A program made the translations under genes and the position numbers. DNA of 24,181 bases from an uncultured Porphyromonadaceae bacterium (GTDB taxonomy: Bacteria; Bacteroidota; Bacteroidia; Bacteroidales; Muribaculaceae). The stretch covers positions 1-24,181 of the forward strand of contig CAJJOX010000002.1 in NCBI GenBank assembly GCA_905193485.1, read 5' to 3'. Shown in pieces: positions 17,337-24,181 of the stretch (position 1 is its first letter; each line of letters starts with the position of its first letter). The notes beneath the pieces are model-generated. The model saw nothing but the letters and a program-made list of their open reading frames with translations. It made no database searches and was not told the DNA's origin.

Positions 17337-19082
17337 ATGAAATTTATGAAAACGACATATATAGCCGGACTTATCGCTGTTTCAGCATTGTTTTGCGGTT
17401 GCGAGAGTCTGGATTACGCTCCCGGCGACCAGATGTCGGGACAGACATTCTGGCAGACCGAAGAACATGCGCGGCAGGCGGCCGTGGGAATGTATGCCGC
17501 CATGAGTGCGGACTGGTGTTTCGGACTCGATTTCACATTCGACATGTGCAGCGACCTTGCCGACGGCACTACCCCGTGGGCGGATATATCACGCGGCAAC
17601 TCTTTCGCGTCCAACAGCGGAGGTGTACAGAATCACTGGCAATATCTTTACGAGCTGGTTCACCGGTCAAATACTGTCATACGCAATGTGGCAGGTATGC
17701 CGATAAGTCAGCAGACGATTGACCGTGTTACGGGAGAGGCTAAATTTCTCCGTGCGATGGCATATTTCCGTATGCTCAACTGCTGGGGCGGAGTGCCTTA
17801 TTATGATGAAACCTGCGACATCAACGAGCAGTTTGCAAATCTTAAATCTCCGAGAAGCACAGCAGATGAAATACGCGGACATATAATAGCCGACCTTACC
17901 GATGCGATTGAAAAACTGCCCGTAAGCTGGGATGCCGCAGACCTCGGCCGTGCTACCAAAGGGGCGGCATACGCTCTCCGTGGTAAAGTGTATCTGTATA
18001 ACCGACAGTGGGACAAGGCGATTGACGATTTCGAGGAGATCGTCTATAACAAAAACAATAATTACGGCTACTCGCTTCATCCGGACTATAATGAGTTGTT
18101 CAGGCTCTACAACGGAAAACACAGCCCGGAGATGATATTCTCCATCCAGTCGATTGACGGCAATACAGCCGGATACGCACTTAACATAGTCGGTTACTTC
18201 GGCAATAAATCCACAATGCGTCTTATTGCAAGCAACTGTATTGTTCCCTCCACGACTCTTGTGGATATGTACGAGAATCTCGACGGCTCTCCGTTCAACT
18301 GGAATGATGTTTTTCCCGGTTTCAACGAAGGCGGTTCTCAGTTGCGGCGAAAATATATGAGTGTGGCAATAAATCAAGGCAGTACGGAAGTGACAAGCAC
18401 ACTTGACTGCGACACGACAAAAGTCATGGACGCATACCGTCTGCGCGACCCGCGCCTTTGCCTGAATGTCATTACTCCATATTCCCATTATCTCGGCACC
18501 GATGCCGGCTCCAACCCGATGGACAAGCAGTTTGTGCTTGCCGATCCGTCGAAAGGCGGCGCGCCGATGGAGGCAATGGCGTTTATCCGCAATTCAGAAG
18601 GCTGGAACTCTTATTTCTGGCGCAAGTGGATACCGACAGGCAATCTCGACGGCTATTGGGGCGAATACAACCGCACGCCGTATGAATTCCCTCTAATACG
18701 ACTTGGCGATGTGATTCTGATGCTTGCCGAGGCGTATAATGAAACCGGAGCCACCGACAAAGCCATTTCTGAAGTAAACAAAATCCGGAGCCGTGTCGGG
18801 ATGCCCGGACTCAACAGCGGAGCTGCATGGCTTGCCGTCGCCGGTAAAGACGATATGGCGGAGCGTATCCGGCGTGAACGTGCGTTTGAACTTGTCGGGG
18901 AAGGGCAACGCTATTGGGATTTACGCCGATGGGGATTGCTCAAGCAATCGGTAAAGGATGCCACTGATATATTCGGGGATTTGATGTACACCAGAAATTA
19001 TCAGCCACGACATGAAATGTGGCCCATTCCGCTTGTTGAAATGGAGCGTAATCCAAATTTGAAGCAGAATGAAGGCTGGTAA
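17337..19082 (+). CDS. SusD/RagB-family outer-membrane nutrient-binding lipoprotein
   Basis: Surface lipoprotein that captures ligand and acts as a lid over SusC; 581 residues. It starts three bases after the susC stop, so the two are co-transcribed and probably translationally coupled. The signal peptide leads to a lipobox-like F-C-G-C with Cys22 as the lipidated residue; an alternative start at Met4 would leave this unchanged. SusD landmarks include QTEEHARQAAVGMYAAM, the helical TPR-like core AYFRMLNCWGGVPYYD and ATKGAAYALRGKVYLYNRQWDKAI, and near the C-terminus EFPLIRLGDVILMLAEAYNE, RIRRERAFELVGEGQRYWDLRRW and the closing WPIPLVEMERNPNLKQNEGW. The ending is complete. Its base usage matches susC rather than the flanking housekeeping genes. 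Substrate cannot be inferred. Confidence 0.94.
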   Translation: MKFMKTTYIAGLIAVSALFCGCESLDYAPGDQMSGQTFWQTEEHARQAAVGMYAAMSADWCFGLDFTFDMCSDLADGTTPWADISRGNSFASNSGGVQNHWQYLYELVHRSNTVIRNVAGMPISQQTIDRVTGEAKFLRAMAYFRMLNCWGGVPYYDETCDINEQFANLKSPRSTADEIRGHIIADLTDAIEKLPVSWDAADLGRATKGAAYALRGKVYLYNRQWDKAIDDFEEIVYNKNNNYGYSLHPDYNELFRLYNGKHSPEMIFSIQSIDGNTAGYALNIVGYFGNKSTMRLIASNCIVPSTTLVDMYENLDGSPFNWNDVFPGFNEGGSQLRRKYMSVAINQGSTEVTSTLDCDTTKVMDAYRLRDPRLCLNVITPYSHYLGTDAGSNPMDKQFVLADPSKGGAPMEAMAFIRNSEGWNSYFWRKWIPTGNLDGYWGEYNRTPYEFPLIRLGDVILMLAEAYNETGATDKAISEVNKIRSRVGMPGLNSGAAWLAVAGKDDMAERIRRERAFELVGEGQRYWDLRRWGLLKQSVKDATDIFGDLMYTRNYQPRHEMWPIPLVEMERNPNLKQNEGW

Positions 19083-19144
19083 ACGAAACATGTTTATGAT
19101 TGCATTCTCTTTGACCATTCGGGGTCACGCCTCAAATGAATGAT

Positions 19145-19193
19145 ACCGGCCCCTGAAAGTCTTTTGCCTGACTTTTAGGGGCCGGTCTGTTTT
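19145..19193 (+). terminator. Rho-independent terminator of the susCD operon
   Basis: A 17-bp stem (19145-19161 with 19170-19186), complete apart from one G-T wobble, encloses an eight-base loop and is followed by CTGTTTTG. It lies 62 bases after the susD stop. The other strand lacks a T-run, so it mainly ends rightward transcription, though the stem may also hinder transcripts from the convergent CoA-transferase gene. Confidence 0.85.
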
Positions 19194-19201
19194 GACACAG
19201 C

Positions 19202-19227
19202 TTTAATGCGCCTGTTTAATGCGCCTG
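19202..19227. repeat. Perfect 13-bp tandem duplication
   Basis: TTTAATGCGCCTG occurs twice back to back (19202-19214 and 19215-19227) between the susCD terminator and the end of the CoA-transferase gene. Confidence 0.9.
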
Positions 19228-19257
19228 TGGTCTGTAGGTTTTTGGCTTCTTCCGTTA

Positions 19258-20754
19258 TCAGAACCCGTAGGAAGCCCAGTCGACGTTACGCATGTCGCCT
19301 GTGTTCTTGAATGAGCTGTGGAATGCCAGAGCCGCCTCGACGGTTATATTGGTCTGTCCCGATTTGCCCAATGCGAGATATTCGCGAAGCAGAGGGCGAT
19401 ACATCGGATGGGCGCAGTTTTCTATCACGACTTTTGCCCGCTGCACGGGGTCAAGACCGCGAAGATCGGCAACACCCTGATCGGTGATGATCACGTCTAC
19501 GGAATGCTCCGAGTGGTCGACATGTGCCACCTGCGGCACGATATTGCTTATCAGGCCTCCCTTTGTGATCGACGGACATGAGAATATCGAGATGTAGCCG
19601 TTGCGCGTGAAGTCGCCCGAGCCGCCGATGCCGTTCATCATTCGTGTGCCAAGCACATGCGTCGAGTTGATGTTGCCGTAGATGTCGGCCTCGAGTGCCG
19701 TGTTCATAGCGATGACGCCCAGTCGGCGGATCACCTCCGGACTGTTGGATATTTCCGACGGACGCAATGCAAGCTTGTCGCGGAAAAAGTCGATGTTGCC
19801 ATACACTTCCTCCTCCATTTTGTCCGACAGTGTCAGCGAGCATGTCGAGCCGAATTTGCATCGTCCCATCTTCATAAGCTCGATCACCGCGTCCTGGATC
19901 ACCTCGGTGTACATCTCGAATTGGGGTATCTCTTTCGCTTCGGCAAGTCCGAACAGCACGGCGTTGGCCACATTGCCCACACCCGACTGAAGCGGAAGGA
20001 ATGTCTTGGGCAGACGGCCTGCACGTAATTCGCCGATAAGGAAACCGCACACGTTGGCGCCTATCTGAAGCGTGGTGTCGTCAAGTTCGGTGAAGCCCTT
20101 GATGCCGTCGTATGAATCGCTGTGCACTACACCCACGATTTTGTCCGGGTCGACCTTCACTATCGGCGAGCCGATGCGGTCGCTCGGTTTATAGATGGGG
20201 ATCTCGCGGCGGTTGGGGGGATCCAGCGGCAGATAGATGTCATGAAATCCATAAATGCCTTTCGGCAGCTTGGTGTTCAGCTCGAGAATGACCTTCTTGG
20301 CGAGCTTCACATAGGTCGGAACATTGCCGACACCCGTGCCGAGCACGATCTCACCGTTGTCCATAACATCGGCCACCTCGATGATGGCCACGTCGATGTC
20401 GCCAAAAAAGCCGTAACGCACTTTCTGTGCGAGTTCCGACAGGTGCAGATCGAAATAGTGGCAGTCATGGGCGTTGATGCGCTTGCGGAGATCCGGAGTG
20501 TTCTGATAGGGGGTGCGCCGGTTGATCGCGTTGGCGTTCGCCAGAGCACCGTCGGCCCACCGGTTTGTCGAAGCGCCGGTGAAAATGTTTACTTTGAACT
20601 CGCGCCCGGCTTCATGCTCTTTTATAGCTTTCTCTGCAAGGGCGCTTGTGACTACTTTCGGCGAACCCGAGGCTGTGAACCCCGACAGGCCGATATTGTC
20701 ATCATGGTGGATAAGGTCTGCCGCTTCTTGCGGCGTCAGAATAGGAAATGCCAT
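19258..20754 (-). CDS. Acetyl-CoA hydrolase/transferase family protein, probable succinate CoA-transferase
   Basis: Class I CoA-transferase of 498 residues, expected to move CoA between succinate and acetate or propionate in the cytoplasm. In fermenting Bacteroidales this recycles succinyl-CoA for the methylmalonyl-CoA route to propionate. Family landmarks are the N-terminal IGLSGFTASGSPKVV, FTGASTNRWADGA, and SGVGNVANAVLFGL (257-270). The likely catalytic Glu284 lies in FEMYTEVIQDAVIELM, and the glycine loop GIGGSGDF at 375-382. The C-terminal domain contains IITDQGVADLRGLDPVQRAKVVIENCAHP. The length and these motifs fit the Ach1/succinate-CoA-transferase branch rather than the shorter two-subunit acetate CoA-transferases. 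Which acyl-CoA is preferred cannot be read directly. It is transcribed alone leftwards from a promoter overlapping that of miaB. Confidence 0.92.
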   Translation of the reverse strand: MAFPILTPQEAADLIHHDDNIGLSGFTASGSPKVVTSALAEKAIKEHEAGREFKVNIFTGASTNRWADGALANANAINRRTPYQNTPDLRKRINAHDCHYFDLHLSELAQKVRYGFFGDIDVAIIEVADVMDNGEIVLGTGVGNVPTYVKLAKKVILELNTKLPKGIYGFHDIYLPLDPPNRREIPIYKPSDRIGSPIVKVDPDKIVGVVHSDSYDGIKGFTELDDTTLQIGANVCGFLIGELRAGRLPKTFLPLQSGVGNVANAVLFGLAEAKEIPQFEMYTEVIQDAVIELMKMGRCKFGSTCSLTLSDKMEEEVYGNIDFFRDKLALRPSEISNSPEVIRRLGVIAMNTALEADIYGNINSTHVLGTRMMNGIGGSGDFTRNGYISIFSCPSITKGGLISNIVPQVAHVDHSEHSVDVIITDQGVADLRGLDPVQRAKVVIENCAHPMYRPLLREYLALGKSGQTNITVEAALAFHSSFKNTGDMRNVDWASYGF

Positions 20755-20783
20755 TGTCGATGAGTGGTTTTTTTGTAATTTTG
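20754..20783 (+). promoter_or_regulatory. Promoter for miaB (rightward half of a divergent pair)
   Basis: TTG at 20754-20756 lies 19 bases upstream of TAATTTTG at 20776-20783. Transcription would start near 20788, about 75 bases before the miaB ATG. The -33 element overlaps the start codon of the CoA-transferase gene. Confidence 0.6.
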
Positions 20784-20793
20784 TGCAAAATTA
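20776..20793. repeat. Palindrome formed by two opposed -7 elements
   Basis: TAATTTTG, TG, CAAAATTA: two perfect 8-base arms separated by two bases. Each arm is a complete -7 consensus, one for each divergent gene, so polymerase bound for one direction should exclude the other. Confidence 0.85.
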
Positions 20794-20816
20794 CTCATTG
20801 TCGGGCAATTTCCCAA
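20786..20816 (-). promoter_or_regulatory. Promoter for the CoA-transferase gene (leftward half of a divergent pair)
   Basis: On the minus strand TTG (20816-20814) lies 20 bases upstream of TAATTTTG (20793-20786). Transcription would begin near 20781, about 27 bases before the ATG at 20754. Its -7 element and that of the miaB promoter form the two arms of an 18-base palindrome. Confidence 0.65.
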
Positions 20817-20862
20817 GATTTGTGCCCCTTTGAAAGATATTTGTGCCAATTTGAATACGCTA

Positions 20863-22197
20863 ATGGACAAAAAACTATATATCGAAACCTACGGCTGTCA
20901 GATGAATGTGGCCGATAGCGAGGTCGTGGCCGCCGTGATGCAGATGGCCGGCTATTCTCTCGCCGACAGCGTCGACGACGCCGACGCCGTGCTCCTCAAC
21001 ACATGCTCGATCCGCGACAACGCCGAGCAGAAGATCATCAACCGCCTTCAGGTTCTTTCTTCAATGCGGCGTAAAAGGGTCGGAAAACGCCAATTGATCA
21101 TCGGGGTCATCGGTTGCATGGCCGAACGAGCCAAAGACGACCTCATCCACAACCACGGCGTCGACCTCGTCGCCGGCCCCGACGCATATCTTGATCTGCC
21201 CGGTCTGTTCGCGTCCGTCGAAACCGGACATAAAGCCATCAACGTCGAGCTAAGCACCACCGAAACCTACCGCGACATCATCCCGGTGCGTCTTCCCGGC
21301 AACCTCGTCAGCGGCTTCATCAGCATCATGCGCGGATGCAACAATTTCTGCTCATATTGTATTGTGCCCTACACACGCGGGCGCGAGCGATCACGACAGG
21401 CTGAAAGCATCCTCGCCGAACTGGCCGACCTCCACGCCAAAGGCTACAGGGAAGTCACCCTTCTCGGCCAGAATGTCAATTCCTACCGCTATACCGCTCC
21501 CGACGGCCGCACTGTCACATTCGCCGAACTTCTGCGTATGGTGGCTGCGGCGGCTCCCGACATGCGTGTGCGTTTCACGACATCACATCCGAAGGATATG
21601 ACCGACGACATTCTCCATGCCATAGCCGACTGCCCCAATGTATGCCACCACATACATCTTCCCGTTCAGAGCGGCAGCGACAAGGTGCTCAAAGCCATGA
21701 ACCGCCACTATGACCGGGCCTGGTATCTCGGCCGCATCGACGCGATACGCCGCATAATCCCCGATTGCGCCATCACCACCGATATGTTCACCGGATTTCA
21801 TGATGAAACCGACGACGATTTTCTTCAGACCCTCTCGCTTATGCGCGAGGTGCGCTTCGATGCCGCTTTCATGTTCAAATATTCCGAGCGCCCGGGCACT
21901 CTCGCCGCGCGTCACATGCCCGACAATGTTCCTGAGAACGTTAAGATCGAGCGCCTCAACCGGATGATCGCGCTCCAGAATGAGCTTTCGCTCGCTTCCA
22001 ACCGAGCCGAGATCGGACGCGACGTTTCGGTTCTCGTCGAAGGCGTGTCGCGCCGGAGCACCCGGCAGATGGTCGGCCGCACCCCGCAGAACAAAACCGT
22101 CGTTTTTCCGCGAAACGGATTTCGCGTAGGCGACACCGCGATCGTCCGCGTCACCGACGCCACATCCGCAACTCTAATCGCCGAACTGCCCGATTGA
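20863..22197 (+). CDS. miaB: tRNA-2-methylthio-N6-dimethylallyladenosine synthase
   Basis: Radical-SAM methylthiotransferase that adds the 2-methylthio group to i6A37 in tRNAs reading UNN codons. It has 444 residues from the ATG at 20863. The N-terminal UPF0004 domain contains IETYGCQMN with Cys12, LLNTCSIRDNAEQK with Cys48 and IGCMAERAK with Cys85, the ligands of the auxiliary [4Fe-4S] cluster. The radical-SAM motif CNNFCSYC supplies Cys159, Cys163 and Cys166, followed by IVPYTRGRERSR, characteristic of MiaB. LPVQSGSDKVLKAMNRHY is also family-typical. A C-terminal TRAM-like RNA-binding segment (about 375-444) completes the protein. An upstream in-frame TTG at 20830 would add 11 residues without conserved features, so the ATG is preferred. 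Confidence 0.95.
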   Translation: MDKKLYIETYGCQMNVADSEVVAAVMQMAGYSLADSVDDADAVLLNTCSIRDNAEQKIINRLQVLSSMRRKRVGKRQLIIGVIGCMAERAKDDLIHNHGVDLVAGPDAYLDLPGLFASVETGHKAINVELSTTETYRDIIPVRLPGNLVSGFISIMRGCNNFCSYCIVPYTRGRERSRQAESILAELADLHAKGYREVTLLGQNVNSYRYTAPDGRTVTFAELLRMVAAAAPDMRVRFTTSHPKDMTDDILHAIADCPNVCHHIHLPVQSGSDKVLKAMNRHYDRAWYLGRIDAIRRIIPDCAITTDMFTGFHDETDDDFLQTLSLMREVRFDAAFMFKYSERPGTLAARHMPDNVPENVKIERLNRMIALQNELSLASNRAEIGRDVSVLVEGVSRRSTRQMVGRTPQNKTVVFPRNGFRVGDTAIVRVTDATSATLIAELPD

Positions 22198-22228
22198 ATT
22201 ACCCGTTCACACTTTGCCCCTTTTTAGC

Positions 22229-22259
22229 ATTGGAATTTCAATTTTATTCAATACCTTTG
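22229..22259 (+). promoter_or_regulatory. Bacteroidetes promoter for korA
   Basis: TTG at 22230-22232 lies 19 bases upstream of TACCTTTG at 22252-22259, a full -7 match. Transcription would begin near 22264, leaving an AT-rich leader of about 60 bases before the ATG at 22325. Confidence 0.65.
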
Positions 22260-22324
22260 CCACCGATAACCTTAAATATCATAATATCAGATAATAAACG
22301 AATAATTATACAGAATCATCTGAC

Positions 22325-24178
22325 ATGTTAACAGAAACAAGCGTGAAGACCCTCGAAAAAGTCGTGGTCCGATTCTCCGGCGACTCCGGCGACGGAATGC
22401 AGCTCGTGGGCAATATCTTTACCAACGTGTCGGCAGGTCTTGGAAACCAGGTGTCGACTTTCCCCGATTATCCCGCCGAAATACGCGCCCCGCAAGGTTC
22501 TCTCGGAGGCGTTTCAGGCTTCCAGGTCAGCGTCGGAAACAACGTCCACACTCCCGGTGACAAATGCGACGTCCTCGTCGCCATGAACGCTGCCGCCTTG
22601 AAGCAGAACGCCCACCATGTGAAGCATGGCGGTGTCATCATCATCGACATCGATTCGTTCAAGGAAGCCGATCTCAGGAAGGCACTTTATGCCACGGATG
22701 ATCCGATACGCGAACTCGGAATCAGCGCGCAGGTGCTCGACGTCCCCGTCACTTCGATGACCAAAGCGGCTCTCGCCGACAGCGGGCTCGACAACAAAAG
22801 CATTATCAAATGCCGCAATTTCTTCGCTCTCGGACTCGTATGCTGGCTCTTCGACCGGCCCATGAAGAGTGTCGAACATTTCCTCCGCAAAAAATTTGCC
22901 AGGAAACCGGCCATTCTCGATGCCAACCTCAAGGTGCTCAATGCCGGATATGACTATGGTCACAACATACATGCGTCGGTTTCCACCTATCGCATCGAGT
23001 CTGAATCCGCACGTCCCGGCGTTTACACCGACATCAACGGCAACACTGCAACGGCCTGGGGACTCATAATGGCCTCCGAAAAAAGCGGTAGGCCACTGTT
23101 TCTCGGCAGCTACCCCATAACACCGGCCACCGACATCCTTCAGGAGCTTGCCAAACGCAAGGATCTCGGCGTAAAAGCCGTGCAGATGGAAGATGAGATC
23201 GCCGGCGTATGTTCCGCCATCGGCGCTTCTTTCGCCGGACATCTCGCCGTCACGTCTACATCCGGCCCCGGACTCGCTCTTAAAAGCGAAGGGATAGGGC
23301 TTGCCGTCATAGCCGAGCTCCCGCTTGTTGTCATCGATGTTCAGCGCGGCGGCCCGTCGACGGGCCTCCCCACAAAAACCGAGCAGACCGATCTCATGCA
23401 GGCGCTCTACGGTCGAAACGGCGAATCTCCCGTCGTTGTCGTTGCGCCGGCTTCTCCCACCGACTGCTTCACGATGGCTTTCGAGGCCGCACGCATCGCC
23501 ATCGAGCACATGACCCCCGTCATACTCCTCTCGGATGCTTTCATTGGCAACGGCTCATCGGCCTGGCGCATTCCCGATCCAGATGAATATCCCGAAATCC
23601 GGCCCAATTATCTTCCGGCCGAACGCATTGCCGACGGCAATTGGCGTCCTTACGAACGTGATCCCCGCACACTCGTCCGCTACTGGGCCATCCCGGGTAC
23701 CGAGGGTGCAATGCACCGCCTCGGCGGACTCGAAAAAGACTGTGCCACCGGCGCCATATCCACCGATCCTCTCAACCACGAAAGGATGGTCAAGACGCGC
23801 CGCGAGAAAGTGGCTCGCATCGCCGACGATATCCCATTGCTCGAAACACTTTTCGACGACCCCAAAGCCGATACCGTCATTCTCGGATGGGGCGGAACAT
23901 ACGGACACCTCTACGAAGCAATGGAAACCATGCAGGAACAAGGAAAGAAAGTCGCCCTGGCTCACTTCAAGTTCATCAGCCCGCTGCCTAAGAACACGGC
24001 TGAGGTACTGGGCAAATACAAGAAGGTGGTCGTTGCCGAACAGAACAACGGGCAGTTTGCCAACTACCTGCGTGGTAAAGTGGCCGGGTTCAACCCGTAC
24101 CGTTTCAACCGGGTAAAAGGACAACCTTTTATTGTAGCGAGATTAGTTGAGGAATTCACGAAAATATTGGAGGCTTAA
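22325..24178 (+). CDS. korA: 2-oxoglutarate:ferredoxin oxidoreductase subunit alpha (fused gamma-alpha)
   Basis: Large subunit of a two-subunit 2-oxoacid:ferredoxin oxidoreductase, interconverting 2-oxoglutarate and succinyl-CoA with ferredoxin. It is complete, with 617 residues. The N-terminal gamma-type domain (about 10-190) shows VVRFSGDSGDGMQLVGNIF and FPDYPAEIRAPQGSLGG. The alpha, pyrimidine-binding domain begins near residue 235 with FLGSYPITPATDILQEL (about 259-275), then QMEDEIAGVCSAIGASFAG, TSTSGPGLALKSEGIGLA and VDVQRGGPSTGLPTKTEQTDL... typical of KorA/VorA proteins. A C-terminal domain II (about 490-617) includes ILGWGGTYGHLYEAMETM and closes with PFIVARLVEEFTKILEA. No ferredoxin-type cysteine cluster is present, so the thiamine- and cluster-binding beta subunit (korB) must be separate, probably just right of the window, which ends three bases after the stop. 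Another 2-oxoacid substrate is possible but less likely given this fused architecture. Confidence 0.92.
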   Translation: MLTETSVKTLEKVVVRFSGDSGDGMQLVGNIFTNVSAGLGNQVSTFPDYPAEIRAPQGSLGGVSGFQVSVGNNVHTPGDKCDVLVAMNAAALKQNAHHVKHGGVIIIDIDSFKEADLRKALYATDDPIRELGISAQVLDVPVTSMTKAALADSGLDNKSIIKCRNFFALGLVCWLFDRPMKSVEHFLRKKFARKPAILDANLKVLNAGYDYGHNIHASVSTYRIESESARPGVYTDINGNTATAWGLIMASEKSGRPLFLGSYPITPATDILQELAKRKDLGVKAVQMEDEIAGVCSAIGASFAGHLAVTSTSGPGLALKSEGIGLAVIAELPLVVIDVQRGGPSTGLPTKTEQTDLMQALYGRNGESPVVVVAPASPTDCFTMAFEAARIAIEHMTPVILLSDAFIGNGSSAWRIPDPDEYPEIRPNYLPAERIADGNWRPYERDPRTLVRYWAIPGTEGAMHRLGGLEKDCATGAISTDPLNHERMVKTRREKVARIADDIPLLETLFDDPKADTVILGWGGTYGHLYEAMETMQEQGKKVALAHFKFISPLPKNTAEVLGKYKKVVVAEQNNGQFANYLRGKVAGFNPYRFNRVKGQPFIVARLVEEFTKILEA

Positions 24179-24181
24179 AAG

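Noticed and set aside
20830..20862. TTG start adding 11 residues to MiaB
   Set aside because: The added residues carry no conserved sequence and an ATG follows directly before the family N-terminus.

Overview
The window reads as chromosome of an anaerobic gut-type Bacteroidales bacterium. Supporting signs are a single-cytochrome fumarate reductase operon in C-A-B order, a SusC/SusD pair, a two-subunit 2-oxoglutarate:ferredoxin oxidoreductase, and repeated Bacteroidetes-type promoters (TTG/TTTG about 19-20 bases upstream of TAnnTTTG). The fairly GC-rich, C-ending codon use would suit Muribaculaceae, but that family placement is a guess.

Layout, left to right. On the minus strand (1-2179) a secreted bleomycin-hydrolase-type cysteine peptidase is followed by a lipoprotein glucosaminidase and the first 29 codons of another gene that leaves the window. 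Diverging from these is frdCAB (2425-6095), closed by a strong terminator. Next comes about 590 bases without a convincing protein gene, which carry a candidate minus-strand structured RNA with its own promoter and terminator. A minus-strand AraC-type regulator (6685-7581) follows. Then three plus-strand housekeeping groups: a flippase-like membrane protein with a small anchored protein of unknown function (7840-9562); pfkA with an RsmF-type rRNA methyltransferase (9666-12003); and lptE, a TPR-like protein and secG (12046-13728). An orphan SusC/SusD pair (14190-19082) with visibly different base usage follows a 461-base gene-free stretch and ends in a strong terminator. The right end has a minus-strand succinate/acetate-type CoA-transferase (19258-20754), a divergent miaB (20863-22197) and korA (22325-24178), whose partner korB should lie just outside.

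Functionally, fumarate reductase, the CoA-transferase and KorA all belong to the succinate/propionate and reductive C4/C5 metabolism typical of fermenting Bacteroidales. PfkA feeds glycolysis. LptE, SecG, the flippase-like protein and the periplasmic hydrolases serve the envelope. SusC/SusD would import a glycan or other polymer, but no glycoside hydrolase or dedicated regulator lies beside them, so the substrate cannot be named.

I found no CRISPR array, tRNA, rRNA, transposase or clear new defence system. The signals most worth following are the candidate RNA at about 6305-6558, the shared palindromic divergent promoter at 20776-20793, the apparently leaderless lptE promoter, and the compositionally distinct SusC/SusD block.
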